A stretch of DNA of 64,000 bases from NCBI GenBank assembly GCA_048013815.1, contig CM106585.1, positions 6,324,001 through 6,388,000 on the forward strand. The letters are read 5' to 3'. Numbering within the stretch: the first letter of the stretch is position 1; each line of letters starts with the position of its first letter. This document shows, in pieces, positions 20,218 through 34,400 of this stretch. Under the pieces are notes generated by a model that searched no databases, was not told the DNA's origin, and saw only the letters and a program-made list of their open reading frames with translations. Source of the DNA: Setoptus koraiensis (Eukaryota; Arthropoda). The position numbers and the translations under genes were made by a program.

Positions 20218-20459
20218 GGGTGATGCGAAACTTGACGACTCACGTGTCTACATCTAGACTTAATTGTTATACAAGATCCATAACACAATCAGCAAAATAT
20301 GTCGCACTTTCGATTAATCAACATTGAACCATCTACGCCTGGACCTTTTTCCAAAATTAACCCATTCATTGGATCAATAAAACACTAATTCTGATTCAAT
20401 AACTCCGTCTCAAATTTTCTATCCTTATTTATCGTACTATCGAATTCTTACGTATTCAT

Positions 20460-21010
20460 TTGTTTGTCAGTGTTGTGCCGGGCCAGCTGATGCTGACAGC
20501 GGTCACAATGCGAGGCTCGCCCGAGATTGAGATTGGCAGCGCCACTGAAAGCGCATACAAGTGCAGGTAATTGATTAGCGAAATTGATGGCACTAAAACT
20601 TTATTTTTATTTAGGGACATTGTAAAACGTTTGGCGGTGGCGCGCCACCGAAGGCCATAAAACGACTACTCTCGAGCGCCATTGTTGTCTCACAATGCCT
20701 GTCAATTGTATCATGGGCTCTAACTAGACCGGCGCGCAAGCCGGGCTAATTCGGGCAAGTGGCGAGCGTGCGCTCCTCAGACGAGACTGCCGCAGTGCGA
20801 CTGCGAGCGAGATTGCGGCTGCCGGATGCGACGGGCGACCCGAGCGGTTATTGTTGCGCGCAGCGGCAGGAATGCGCCCGTTCGGCGCCACTAGCGTCTC
20901 GCTGGAATCTCCGACGAGCTGAGGCGAGCACCGATGGGCTGAGAAGAGCTGAGAAGAGCTGAGACGAGTAAAACGGGCCGGTCGGGCTCGCATGCAGCAA
21001 GACAACAAGT
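20460..21010. promoter_or_regulatory. CpG-rich island of unknown role
   Basis: The segment is dense in CpG (for example gcgcgcaagccggg and cgagcgagattgcgg). It contains a perfect 16-bp palindrome, cggtggcgcgccaccg (20635-20650), and three tandem copies of a 10-bp gctgagaaga-type unit (20938-20967). It sits about 1.5 kb upstream of MYBBP1A and just downstream of the peptide gene. It could be an enhancer or insulator, an unmethylated promoter of an unseen transcript, or inserted foreign sequence. Confidence 0.4.
20938..20967. repeat. 10-bp tandem repeat, three copies
   Basis: Units gctgagaaga, gctgagaaga, gctgagacga in direct succession, with weaker copies just upstream. It lies inside the CpG-rich island. 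Confidence 0.75.
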
Positions 21011-22583
21011 GCGAGTTATAGCAACATTGTGAAGCCATAATAAAAATAATAATAAATAATACACATATCCATGCATAATTTAATATCGCTGCCTATAATT
21101 CTTGCGAGTCGCTTGTTTATAATTCTTTCTAATAATTCCATTTGATTAGCGCTTATTTGCATGAGCAAATGGCTGCGATGAAACTGGCCCGGCCGGCTCG
21201 TTCTATCCGCCATTCGGGCGGCTGTTGTTGTTGATGAGACCCTTGGTAGACCCTTGAGAATGCGCAAGTTTCACACAGATCTTGGAGGTCACAAAGGACG
21301 TGTAACAACCAGAAGGCATTTTTGATATCGGGTTGAGACCACCTTATATGGCTACAGTATCAAGAGTTGGTCACCTGGCACAACCTAACCCACTCCTGTT
21401 GAAATATTGTACATTTGTCATTTTCCAAACTTTCGGGCTACCTGACTCTCTCTAGCTATCTCGCGGCACCTGGATCAGTCGGTTGAAAAAGGAAGCCCGA
21501 GAGAACAGCATCTAAATAAAGTCTATGATAAAAAATCTCATATTGATAATCTCACACATGTATTCACATGCATCGGTATAACGGTTATAATGTGCCAGTT
21601 ATATAATCATGGCAGTAAGGGGTTCGTCAAACAGATGATCAGACGGAGAGATGATGAGAATTGAGAAATGGATATAGACTCAAACAGTGACGATGAGGTG
21701 TCCGAATTTCTCACGGCATTAACAATGTTCTACAAATTTGCGGCACTCACAAGTCTATCATTTATGTTTGAACAATCATTATTATTGTGCACGGCTTGAC
21801 TATAATCTTGTCCCAAATTTTTATATGTCGGCGACTGACGACTCATCAGATTACTCGAATTAATGGCAGTAGCGTCGGTTTACTGGTATTCGTATATTTG
21901 CGAATGTTGCTGCTAAGAATGTATAGTAAGAGGTTTATGTTCTGCCTGACCAGAATAAGTTGAATCAAGAGGAGAATCTTGAATAATGTGATTTAGAATT
22001 ATAGCACATGTTTGATTTTGGTTGACCCCTTGCAAGATACATTGTACCGGATATAAGGAAACAGCATCATACTCATTACAAGTTCACCGAACAAATCTTG
22101 AAGGATCTATAGGCTATGATGTCAGATTCTTGTGCCTGTGTATTGTTGAGTTCTTTATCACAAGCGAGTTGATAGAATGGCCATGAGCACAACCAGTACA
22201 CTATTTCATGACTTTCATTCCGCTTACTCTCGAACATACTCAAGAATGCGCGAGTTTCACACCGAAAAATCTGAGAAATCACGAATTAAGTGATTTTAAT
22301 TTATTGCAACAACATAAAAGATTGCATCCGGAAATGAGAGATCGCTCTTCGAACACAGTGAAGTTTCGAATGATTTGAAGTTTCAAATGGCGCGCTCGAT
22401 TAGTCAGACTGCGGGCATGCGTTGAAAATCGAGAATGAAATAGTTCGCCATGCTATCTTTCATTGATACACGTGCTTCTCGCCAGAATTGCTGAAACTTA
22501 ATTGAAGCCTCCTTCACTTATCCTTTATTTATTAGGTCTGAATTTATCCGTATTTTCAGAAATCAACTTCAAAATAGTTCAAC

Positions 22584-25214
22584 ATGGCGCAAAAACCCAG
22601 CAGAAATGTCGACAAAACCATCATGCATAACTTCTACATGCTAGTACATCCCCATCAAAATGTACGACTTACCGCGGCAAGATCCACCTTCAAAATTCTT
22701 CAATCTAGTAGCAATCAGGAAAAGACCAATGAGAATCTCAATTACTGTATCGAGCGGCTGGTTTCTGGTTTGGCTTCGGCCAGAGAAAATGCTCGCAACG
22801 GATTTGGTGTATTATTATTGGAGATTCTGGAAAACATGCAGGTCTCATTCGACCGGTTGTTCAATATTGCGGAACAAAAGTTTGGAAACATAAACAAAGA
22901 TCTACATAGAGACAATATTTTAGGATGGTATTTATTGATGAATATTATCCTGAAAAGTGGCTTGATAAAGAGTAAAAAGAAAAACGAGTCTAAATACAGT
23001 TCGAAAATATTCAAGACACTTCAGCAGTTGAGAAAGGTCAAAACTTACATGGAAGTTCCAATATGCAACATGATCCAGGAATATATCGAGTTTTTTGTCG
23101 ATTACATACCCGATGACCTGCCGCGATCAGTGCTTGCATCAGATACTAAACTGTCAACTTACTCATGGTTCCTAGCACTCATTTACAACCAGCACAAAAC
23201 TCTACCAGAGCTAGATTCTCTAGATAAGTCGGAATTTCCGTTGTTTGCTGGCCTTATAATGGATGCAACGGCATATAAACCACATATGCACCCCTTAATC
23301 TCTTTGGCCTGCGAACTTATATTGAAAAATAGAAATGAACTGTTCGATAGATTCTTCAAGGATGTGGTACAACCTGCCCTTTTCGTCAAAGATCACTCAG
23401 ATTTGGCAGAATTGGGGTTTCAGTTGATCAGTAAGTTGATAAGATCCGACTTCTCTAATTCCCACAACATTGGTACTTTGATGGACGAAAACACAGTGAG
23501 AACCTGTATCACCAATAGTAAGACCTCTCGCCTGTCTACAACAGTATCGGAATTCTTCCGTAGTTTAGTGGATTACTTCAAAGAGAACTCAGAAAATGAT
23601 GATAAATCAACTGCCAGTAAGTTGAGTGCAATTCTTGACGGTTTCACAGAGTCTCCCGGTTCTATAGACTTCGATCATGATAGCCGCTCCACAGTAGTGC
23701 AACAACTGTTGATACATAGCCCTGTTAAAGTTCTCAAAAAGTATATTGTTAAGTTGCAAAATGTCCTCTTGGGTTCGAAATTTAAGGACAATCAAACAGA
23801 TCAAAGAATCAAAGTTTCTAGCATTCGACAAATAGCTTTCATCGTGAAACGACCACAGTTCGCAAAGGAGTTCAGTGTCGTCGAAAATATTTCACAATTC
23901 CTTCTACTGCATTCTTTCTTTGTAGTTAATGAAGGCGCTTCTCAACTCAAGTCGAAACATTTGGAGTCTACATATGCAGAGACCTTGACAAAACCTATCC
24001 GACCATTCGACAGTGAATTGCGACAATCATTCAAAAAAGCTTTGTATATTGTGATCGATCACATCATCTCACGCAGTACTCCGCAAGAGCGCTATGAAAG
24101 GATTAATTCATTGATAACACGAGCAAACACTCTTATACGTATGACTAACGGGGAAGTTGAGTATATTTGCCCCAAACAGGAAGAAGGTGAAGACACATTA
24201 AAAAGATGGAGAAAATATATTCGCAAGACAAAATCTTCCCGTGAGTTGTTGGAACGTGGAGAAAATATGAGAGAATTGTATGCAATATTGCTCCTCTACC
24301 ACTTCTATGGTTTGCAAATATTGGAGCACGGCATAAATGTTTCCAATGAACTAGCTGACCTTGTCACTTGCTTGACAAAGGCTGCCGATGCTGATGTAAC
24401 AGAACCTTGCTGGGCCGATGTTATCACTGACTTACTTTTGGGCATATTATCATCGACGGAATTCCTGCCTGCATTTCGTAAAATTGCTGAGACAGTTTTT
24501 TCTGGTATAATACCACATCTTACTTCCAACTCATTGGATTCTATCTGCTTAGCAATTGGCGGAAGCGAGCCTTGCGAAGATGAGGATAGCGAAGGACCAT
24601 ACCCATCCGATGACGAGGATGGTGAAGGAGTGCCAGACAACAATGAGTCAATGGATGTTGATCATCAAAACTCCAAGATTACAAGAGAGAATACCGAAGC
24701 GAATCAAGTAAATTCCCACAACTCAAACGACTTAGACATGGATGTTGATCACAGAGGCGATAGTGATGATGAGGAGGTTCTAGATGATGAACAAATGATG
24801 AAATTTGATGATGCATTATCAGAACTTTTCAAAATCAATCGAGTAGCCAATTCATCTAAAGATGAAAAATCAAAGCACCAGTTTGAGCTCAGGCTGCGAT
24901 GCTTGGACTTAGCGAGAAAATTTTTGTTTAAGAAAGACGTTGACGCGCAACTCGTTGATATCCTGGTCAAACATCTCATTCCACTTGCTAAATCCAGTAG
25001 GAAAGACGCCTCCAACCGACCGCTAGCTGATAAAATCCTACTGTTGTTTAGCAAATCACCACACAAGTCTAAAAACGAGAGGATAAAGAAGTTGCTCGTA
25101 AAGTCGAAAAAATCTAAGAAGCCTCACAACAAGTCAAAGAAGCCTGATTCAAATGGTGCAACCAAAAAGGAAAAATCTAAGAAGGTTGAGAAAAAAAAAT
25201 CAAGAAGACATTAG
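22584..25214 (+). CDS. MYBBP1A: MYBBP1A / DNA polymerase phi-like nucleolar protein
   Basis: Single exon, 876 residues. MYBBP1A (yeast Pol5) is a HEAT-repeat nucleolar protein of ribosome biogenesis and transcriptional control. The N-terminus matches the family: a HNFYMLVHPHQNVRLTAA helix pair, then YCIERLVSGLASARENARNGF, which parallels the RLITGLxxxRExAR motif. Most of residues 1-670 is alpha-helical repeat. An Asp/Glu/Ser-rich acidic stretch spans ~680-770, then a short helical region, and a Lys-rich tail (~830-876) closes the protein like a nucleolar signal. It is shorter than vertebrate MYBBP1A (about 1,300 residues), nearer to Pol5 (about 1,020). AATAAA at 25221-25226 lies seven bases after the stop. 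Confidence 0.88.
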   Translation: MAQKPSRNVDKTIMHNFYMLVHPHQNVRLTAARSTFKILQSSSNQEKTNENLNYCIERLVSGLASARENARNGFGVLLLEILENMQVSFDRLFNIAEQKFGNINKDLHRDNILGWYLLMNIILKSGLIKSKKKNESKYSSKIFKTLQQLRKVKTYMEVPICNMIQEYIEFFVDYIPDDLPRSVLASDTKLSTYSWFLALIYNQHKTLPELDSLDKSEFPLFAGLIMDATAYKPHMHPLISLACELILKNRNELFDRFFKDVVQPALFVKDHSDLAELGFQLISKLIRSDFSNSHNIGTLMDENTVRTCITNSKTSRLSTTVSEFFRSLVDYFKENSENDDKSTASKLSAILDGFTESPGSIDFDHDSRSTVVQQLLIHSPVKVLKKYIVKLQNVLLGSKFKDNQTDQRIKVSSIRQIAFIVKRPQFAKEFSVVENISQFLLLHSFFVVNEGASQLKSKHLESTYAETLTKPIRPFDSELRQSFKKALYIVIDHIISRSTPQERYERINSLITRANTLIRMTNGEVEYICPKQEEGEDTLKRWRKYIRKTKSSRELLERGENMRELYAILLLYHFYGLQILEHGINVSNELADLVTCLTKAADADVTEPCWADVITDLLLGILSSTEFLPAFRKIAETVFSGIIPHLTSNSLDSICLAIGGSEPCEDEDSEGPYPSDDEDGEGVPDNNESMDVDHQNSKITRENTEANQVNSHNSNDLDMDVDHRGDSDDEEVLDDEQMMKFDDALSELFKINRVANSSKDEKSKHQFELRLRCLDLARKFLFKKDVDAQLVDILVKHLIPLAKSSRKDASNRPLADKILLLFSKSPHKSKNERIKKLLVKSKKSKKPHNKSKKPDSNGATKKEKSKKVEKKKSRRH

Positions 25215-25381
25215 AGTTCAATAAAAGATCTATCAAATTTCCCGCCATGAAGTATAAAACTCGTGTTGTATCCTTCGCCATGTGAATTATGTCAATCTTT
25301 AATTTTAGATTCTAGTTATCCTCCCTTCATCCATAATTCTTCTTTGCTGTCCACTTGATTTATCCCATCTTATATTGGAAG

Positions 25382-25972
25382 ATGAGTGCGGCCAAAAAGG
25401 TGAAAGCCTTCAAGAAGGCGGCCGAGAGAGTTATCCACACCACACCTTTGTTAGTATGGGTCGCGGCCGGCATGGCCGCTCCAGGACCACCATTAGGACC
25501 CCACTTAGGCCAGAGGGGCATTAATGTAGCTCAATTCTGTAAAGAATTCAACGAAAGAACAAGAGAAGTTAAGAAAGGGATACCTATCCCTTGTTGGATC
25601 ACAATGAATCCCGACAGGTCATATGGATTACATTTATCAACACCCCCAGTCAGTTACTTTCTAAAACAAGCTACGGGCGCGGAAAGAGGCGCTCAATCTT
25701 CAGCGTCTGGTGAGATTGCAGGCAAGCTGACACTAAAACATATCTATGAGATAGCCAAAGTTAAAAGTCAAGACGCTCTCAATGACTGCGTCCCACTAGA
25801 GACCATATGCCAGAAAATTATAGATGAGGCAATCTTCATGGGTTTTGAAGTTGTTCGAGATCTCAAAGAGGATGAATACAGAGAGTTTCTCAAGAATAGA
25901 GAAAGCGAAATCCAAGAGCAAATTCGAGAACTGGAGGCGAAGCGTCAAGCTAGGCTACAAAGAACCAGTTAA
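25382..25972 (+). CDS. MRPL11: Mitochondrial large-subunit ribosomal protein uL11m
   Basis: Single exon, 196 residues, the usual size. uL11m forms the stalk base of the mitochondrial ribosome. Family motifs are [24 protein letters not shown] near the N-terminus (rRNA- and factor-binding surface) and the C-terminal RNA-binding part with GERGA-like AERGAQ, a [14 protein letters not shown] helix and C-x-x-I. The frame opens upstream at a TTG; the ATG at 25382 gives [17 protein letters not shown] and is preferred. It follows MYBBP1A on the same strand with 167 bases between stop and start and probably has its own promoter there. Confidence 0.95.
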   Translation: MSAAKKVKAFKKAAERVIHTTPLLVWVAAGMAAPGPPLGPHLGQRGINVAQFCKEFNERTREVKKGIPIPCWITMNPDRSYGLHLSTPPVSYFLKQATGAERGAQSSASGEIAGKLTLKHIYEIAKVKSQDALNDCVPLETICQKIIDEAIFMGFEVVRDLKEDEYREFLKNRESEIQEQIRELEAKRQARLQRTS

Positions 25973-26181
25973 CAGAATAAGTGATCTTGCCATCTTGAAT
26001 ATACATGCAGAACATCAACTCTACTCGGTGCTCTAGATTGATGGATTGAAAAGATTACAAACTCACCAATTCAGATAAGTCTCGACAACGCTCGGGGTTT
26101 GACATGTTAGAAGCTGCTTTTGTTTGTATTAAAATTTATAGATATAGCAACTATTATACAAATAATTACAGTAGAGTGTTC

Positions 26182-26187
26182 TTTAAT
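26182..26187 (-). terminator. Poly(A) signal ATTAAA of ZnT7
   Basis: TTTAAT on the plus strand reads ATTAAA on the minus strand, 33 bases beyond the ZnT7 stop codon. Confidence 0.6.
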
Positions 26188-26219
26188 TTTTTTGTCTCGA
26201 ATACGTAACACAGATTGAG

Positions 26220-27799
<1,580 letters not shown>

Positions 27800-29138
27800 T
27801 TCGGTGTTTTTTTCCTCAATAACTAGTGAGAGTAAATCATTGATGGCTGTTCATCATGTTTTGAACAAACCATGTGCTGTGTTTTTTATATAAAAATATA
27901 TATAAATACTATTGATATATAGACGGGTACTAAATGGATTCCTGTTTATCTTGATATTTTGCTACTCCTGGTGATGAAAGCTGACAATAATAGACAGTCA
28001 TAGAAGTTCTATATCATGGTTTGTTTGTGCCTCATTAATAAAAGACTGATTGAAAGTAGTTCATTGTGAACATGACAAGTAGTGAAGGAACAACATTCAC
28101 GTATTATCTATAACAGCCAGCCGTTGTAATGTGGTTGGAGATTAGCCTTGAAATGAACGTTGACGGGTTTAAGAACATGAGATACTAATCGTGCCGCTGA
28201 CGGGATAGCAGTTAGTTATTACTGGTATTTTATACACTTGACTTGTGATTCTATAGCGTAGACGAGTCTCTATCGATTGTTGGCTGTTTAATGATGGCTG
28301 CTGATTTTACACAGCTGGGTTAGTTAGTTGATCACCTGACACAGGAACTGAGCGACATGCAACTATATCACCAAATGTGCGGTGTAGCATTTGTTGAAGA
28401 CACAGGCATTTTTTGCTGTCGCTCATTTAAAACAAAATTCGTAGTAGATACTTTGGGGTTCTAGTAAAAGTTTATTTTGTCATTGAACGCTTATCATGAG
28501 CTAATGGTAACAAACATTAATGATACTTGTTAGACCATATTGTATAGATTGATTGCAATAGATTAGACAAGAGCAAATGCTTCATTTATTCAAAAGTGGC
28601 GCTAGCAAGTATTTGCGAACTAAAGATGGCGCTGTTTTTTTTTGTTAGTTTACACAAAAGTTTTACCACTCATCTCATACGACTAACTTTTGATTATTTT
28701 CATCGTCGTCTCATTATTGTCCCTTGTTCATATGAATTCATCTTGGAGTATTTTTATCATAAATAAACGCTGGCCTCTAGAATAAATGGGCCCACTAAAT
28801 TGCAATATTATTTGTTTTAAATGAGTAAGAGAATATCCACCGACCGGAAGACAATGTTGACGAACACCATGCATTGAGAATCTGCAGAAGTTTAAACTTC
28901 GCGGTCTGAGTAAAACGCGCTGAAAGAAATTGAACGATTGCGCAGAAGTGAATCATAGACTAGTATAGTGCATCACTGAGGACTAACAAGAAAAAAAGTT
29001 AAAATGCTATGTTAACAAGTCTAATAAGGACTCAACGATTACACAATAAGCCTAGCAACTCAATGACAAACTACATTAATCAATTAATATCAACATAATT
29101 TACAAGTCACAGGTATTTCACTTTCCAATTGATATTAC
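27800..29138. promoter_or_regulatory. Divergent intergenic region between ZnT7 and MYT1-like
   Basis: About 1.3 kb between two start codons pointing apart. No gene is seen. Two copies of a GTGGCGC/ATGGCGC motif 30 bases apart (28594-28605 and 28624-28634) resemble the arthropod CTCF recognition core. A TA-rich stretch at about 27885-27920 follows the ZnT7 start. Further 5' exons of the MYT1-like gene cannot be excluded. Confidence 0.45.
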
Positions 29139-31423
29139 ATGGATTCTATAGATCAAAAATGTCCGGTAGCTGGTTGTGATGGATCCGGACATATTACTGG
29201 AGTTTATGCACATCATCGCAGCTTATCCGGGTGCCCAAGGAGAGATCGCGCATCAATCGAGCTTTCTTTCCAACATGATATAGTACTTAGGTGAGTGATA
29301 AAACGATTATATTCCTATGATCAATTCAATCAGTTGACTTGATTGAGGCTCGTGATGATTTTGTTGGTGTTCCAACAATTCAGGCACTACAATTCCAATT
29401 ATCAATCTCCGCTATAACTCAGTTCTCAGATACGTGCATATAACAATTTACAACTGTTTTCGTCAAACTGTTTGAGTAGAGCTTCTAGAGTGAGCAAAAA
29501 ATTCTTACAACATTCTGGAATATCGAGTTTTCTAGTGGATAGTTCCAAGTATAAGATTTCATCTAAAACACTTGTAATTGATAATTCCTCTGCCGTTTCT
29601 TCAAAATTGGCACGTAATTTATTCAGACTTTAGTGTTTCTTGGCAAAAACTCCACACCCTCTCTCTAAACTCCATCCCTCAATAATTTCACCTTGTTTAC
29701 ATTTATCAACAGATGCCCAACTCCCGGATGTAATGGCTCAGGTCACATCAACAAGAATCGAAACTCTCATAGAAGCGTGTCTGGGTGTCCTTTGGCTTCA
29801 GCTAAGGCTAGATACCAAGCACGAAATAATAATCTTGAGGACAAAACTTACAGCAGCGAATCAGACGGGAGCTCCACTAACCCGACGCCTACTCCCACAA
29901 ATGGTGTGAATCATAATCTTGTAGATGATCACATGCTTAGACCCATGTGTTTTGTGAAGCATCTTGGGGAACCGGGTCACACCGGCCAGATCAACCTTGC
30001 CACACCCAGAACTAATCTCTCTAAAGAATTAGAGAAATATTCGAAACCTCAGATTAACTGCGATGCCAATTTAGCAACTGTTTTTAGCTCCACAAGGCCA
30101 TCGATATTAGGAAAGTCAAGATCACAACCGAGCACTAATACATTATCAGTTCAGCTAGCTGGAACAGCTAACAATTTTTCCTCTCACATCTCATCTCAAG
30201 ATAACTCCAACACATCTAACGTAAACAGCGACAATTCTTCACATCCATCGCCCTCAATTTCTCCTGGACCATCTGACAGACTATCGTTGCTTGCACCAAA
30301 AACCGAACACCAATTCAGACAATCTGCTAACAAGAGTCCTAGCAAGAGAAGAAAGTCTCGTCTGATACACAGAGAAGATATGACAAAGCATGATATTTTA
30401 TCCGGCAATGAATTTATATTAGATACAGATTTGAATAATCCATCATCTAACCAAAGTGATAGCACGCCGAAAAGATCGCATGAAACTAATGACTCTTCCT
30501 CGAAGCGAGCAAAGAGAATAAATTCATCAGCATCAGGAGGAAATCGCTTGAGTTCAGATCGTGCACGTTCACGACCTGTCATTAGTACGGACTCTGATGG
30601 CAACCTTAGTGATGCTGATTCATATTCCCCTTCAAATAAATTAGGTAGAGATGGTCGGGAACTTTTGAGATGCCCTCATCCTGATTGCAATGGTATGGGG
30701 CATGTGAGTGGTTACTATGCAACTCATAGGAGCCTATCTGGATGCCCGCTTGCAGATAGAGCTCAAGTTTTAGCAAATCATCAAGAACTTCGTTGCCCCA
30801 CAGAGAATTGCGATGGCTCAGGACACATAACAGGTGTATATTCCTCTCATCGGAGTCTATCTGGTTGTCCTAGGGCCAAACAGAATGCACGTTTGGCTTC
30901 ACCAAACAAAAAAACTAGCAGCGCCCCAATCTCACCAGTGGGAGGTAAATCTAAGCTCCATCTAACTAAGAGATTCGACGATCTCACCAACACTTTGGAC
31001 CCAAGATTTAGTTCGAGTCCAAATCATAGATATGATCCTGCAGATACCTCTGATACTGATGATCTAACCACTATTCTTCAGAGAAATAACAGACTCAGAA
31101 AAGATTTGAGTTTGTACGAATCTGAGGTGGAGAAGTTTGATGCTCTCATCATTCAACTAGATAATGAGCACCAAGTTCTCACAGAGAAGAGTATGCAAGC
31201 ACAGCAATTCTATAAAGAACTGAGAGACAAATTTCTCGAGGCCATTGATAAAATTGATCCCAAACTAGTATTAGAGCCACATATAAACAAGGAGGAACTT
31301 TTGGACATGAGTTTGAGTCGAATAAATGCTATTTGCTCAAACATCAAGGAATCAGAAGACAACGAAAAGATGTATCTGTCCCTCAAAAATGCTCTTAGTC
31401 AATTTAGCTTGCCTGAGTCCTGA
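29139..31423 (+). CDS. MYT1/ST18-type CCHHC zinc-finger transcription factor
   Basis: Two coding exons, 29139-29290 and 29713-31423, joined across a 422-base intron (CTTAG|GTGAGT ... CAACAG|A) in phase 2; 620 residues. The family represses transcription to promote neuronal identity. Four CCHHC fingers are visible: ~8-33 on exon 1 ([14 protein letters not shown]...HHRSLSGCP), ~52-77 ([14 protein letters not shown]), ~370-395 ([14 protein letters not shown]) and ~411-436 ([14 protein letters not shown]). A Ser/Asn-rich region separates the first and second pairs. A C-terminal coiled coil (~505-560) matches the MYT1 tail domain. Vertebrate MYT1 proteins have six or seven fingers, so this is a reduced set. 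Finger 2 is the most divergent ([14 protein letters not shown]). Upstream exons with more fingers were not found. Confidence 0.9.
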
Positions 31424-31449
31424 GTAATCTTTCGAACAGCTCATGCTAC

Positions 31450-31455
31450 TTTATT
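31450..31455 (-). terminator. Poly(A) signal of meckelin
   Basis: TTTATT on the plus strand is AATAAA on the minus strand, 20 bases beyond the meckelin stop. It lies between two convergent stop codons 51 bases apart. Confidence 0.65.
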
Positions 31456-31474
31456 TGTTCTTCTCCGTCACACG

Positions 31475-34400
31475 CTAATACACCAAAAATTTATCATCAA
31501 TAAGAGCTTTAGTTACAAGATTCTGCCTAGTCAAATTACAATAACAAAGCTTCATCAAACTATTCATCACCCAAGTAATGATAACAGCAGCTAATAGGTT
31601 GTTTAACCAAACATCGACAACTGTCACAAGCATTAGCTCAAATATTACCAAGTCTAGCTCCATTCCCAGCCAAATCAATGATATGAATGAAGTCCCATCT
31701 GGCCATATTGGTAGGAGAATGAAACATGATATTCTATGGATTATTCAGAGAATAAGATTTAAGGAAATGAGTTCGGTTTACGAATTTCCAACATACCATT
31801 ATAGAAGTGAGCACCGTCTTGATGCTCTTCAATTTCCATATCTAAGAGCACCTCTGATGTTTTCTTATCACGAATAGTGTAATCAAGGTCTTTGAAACCA
31901 TGATCTATGAAGTTAGTTAAAAATCTGTTGATAAGCCAGTGACGCGCAACAAGTCTATCAATGTCAGGTCTGTAGAACGAGAAAGAATTTGTCATGAAAC
32001 CACTCGATTTGGCTGTCGCACCTGATATACCAGTCGTAGCCAATAGCGGGGGACCTAAGTCGTCCTTATCTAGAAGTTTATGGTAATGCTTATTGATTGC
32101 AGTTGGAAGTAGCATCCTAAATGTCTGCTGGTCTGTGTTTGGTGCCAGGCCTCTCTTCGAGCATAGATCACGTTCCTCCCGTTCGAGGAATTCATTCAAC
32201 TCTTGCAAATTACATTCGGCCATACCATTAGCTGACCTCCCGTGGATGTAATATCCATACTTTGGGTACAACATCCCAAACAAACTGATCTGTAAATGTA
32301 GAATATATGTAAAATGAATTATTGGTTTACCATTAAGTTCGTCATCATTATTCTTTATCATATGCATTTGAATAGTATTATAAGCATTATGTTAAACATC
32401 GGAGAACCTTAATTTGGTGTCGGCTAAGTTCCTGAATATTACTTATGTAAAAAATTTGTTACTGCATGACAAACACGTATGAACGTGCTAACTATGTAAT
32501 GTGAAACCTTTTTAATAGGATACTAAAATAAAGCATGAACTAAAATCCATACTTACATTACAAATCGAGCAAAGATCTATGAATTCTCTGACGGTATCTT
32601 TAATCAACGGCTCATAAAGGATCATCTGGAACAATATCTGGCCTAAAGCAACTATGATGTAAACTGTTATAATGATGGCCATCCTACAAGTTAGACTAGT
32701 CGGTTCGTTGAGTTGTCTCGCTGCAGGGTCGATGTTGTTGCTGTAGGTAGCAAGTTTTATCAGGCCGATTAACTTTAGAGGTTCAACAGAATATATTTAA
32801 ACGACGTGGTTAGAATAGTATCTCAAATGTGGATTATGTGATACTTTCTCGAATAATGTCTTACCTCAAGAATAGATATGGAGACTAACAGTTGAAAAAT
32901 AATATTGATTCTTCTCTTTGTTTGCAAAAACAACCATCTATTGTATATGGAATAGCATCTCCATATACTTCTGCCACTATTGTCAAAATAATTTACTCTA
33001 GATGGTTTCTGCTCTTGTGTTACATTTGTGTCAACTTGGCGAGGTTTCTGCGTCTCATCATTGAGACTCTTTGCTGATATGTTATTGACATGTTGATGAT
33101 GGTTATTTAAACTCGTTTGCTTTGGCCTTTCCCAATCAAGAAAGAATATGTCCGAGTTTATGCGCCAATAGAAATCATTCATCAAACCTATAGTTTTCAA
33201 AATAAATGCTACAATGATATAAGTGATTAGACTAGATTCTTGCTGTCTAGTAGGAAGTATTGTAAAAGGTGCAGTTTGAAATTTGTAAACAATCAGGCAA
33301 TAGAAAGTTATCACATATATTGTTAATAATAGTAGATTGGCTAACATGTTGCCCATCATAATAAAATATTGGAAGATGGTCCATAAATCTATGGATGTCT
33401 TGCCGCATCTTTTGCACCAAGTGTAACTTTTTATGAGTGACCAAAAACCGCTTAAAAGACACAACAAACCCAACAGAGCTTCTCCATTCTTCTCCAAGTT
33501 TGAATTGCTCATAGAGTATGTGATCCTCAACTCTGTAGTGATTTCCATAGATTTCTTGGTTGGCGAAAAAAAAGTTTGGTTACTTGATTCACCGTATATA
33601 ATATCGGTGATATCGACAGACTCATAGTCTATTGTCAACAAAGGTGGGTATATAGATCCCGTACCCTCTCTTTTTCTCAGTCTAATATTCATATCTATAG
33701 ATCTAGGATATCTTAGGTAATGATGTGTCTTAGTGTTCGACGAGTTGCTCGGTTGCAGTTCAGCTGACGTTGAAGTTATGATATCGGTGAGAAAGAATCT
33801 TCTCACCAGTCGCCATCTAGATATATCATCATTCCTATTTATGTGCTGACCATTGAAAGCTAAGTTTTTGATCAATACAGGAACTGGTCTGATTTGAGTG
33901 ACATCATTTGTATGAATTACAAGGTAGAGATTATAGAAGATGCCTGTACCTTCGTTAACATCAGTATTTTCGACCAATTTACTGATCAGTGCATCTATTG
34001 GCGTGTCGCATACTTCATGAAAGTTTCGCCCAAACGGGAAGTCGTTTTTGAAGCCTTGTTTGTTCCTATCATTCTCTCTATGACGTGAGTTTATCTTCCT
34101 ATTCGATGGAACTTTACCTGAGCCTGCACTACAGATACGTAACTCATCTAATTTGAACTCTGAGGCACCAAGTAAGTGGCCTCGAGAGTTCCATCGGAAG
34201 GCTATAAATTGTACCTCTTGGTTAATCTTGTAAGTATTAGGTATGTTGACCTTGTATAATTCATCAATGGCTTCGTTCTCAATAAAAATGTTTGCTATGT
34301 CACTCTTGCGACCCAAAGGACTCTTTTTGAGATGCTCCTTCAAGTAATTACAAACGTTGCTTGTCTGTAGGGTCACTTTCCGATGAATGTTCGAGGCCCT

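Larger units (their letters stand above)
20218..22583. other. Long spacer with a GC- and CpG-rich island
   Basis: About 2.4 kb. The part from ~20460 to ~21010 is much richer in GC and CpG than anything around it, while the rest is ordinary AT-rich sequence. Open frames of 60-105 codons on both strands in the GC-rich part overlap each other and look like composition effects. The last ~200 bases hold the MYBBP1A promoter and 5' UTR. Confidence 0.55.

Noticed and set aside
20724-21038. 104-codon minus-strand frame in the CpG-rich island
   Set aside because: The island has open frames on both strands because it is poor in AT-rich stop codons. The Arg/Ala/Ser make-up is a composition effect.
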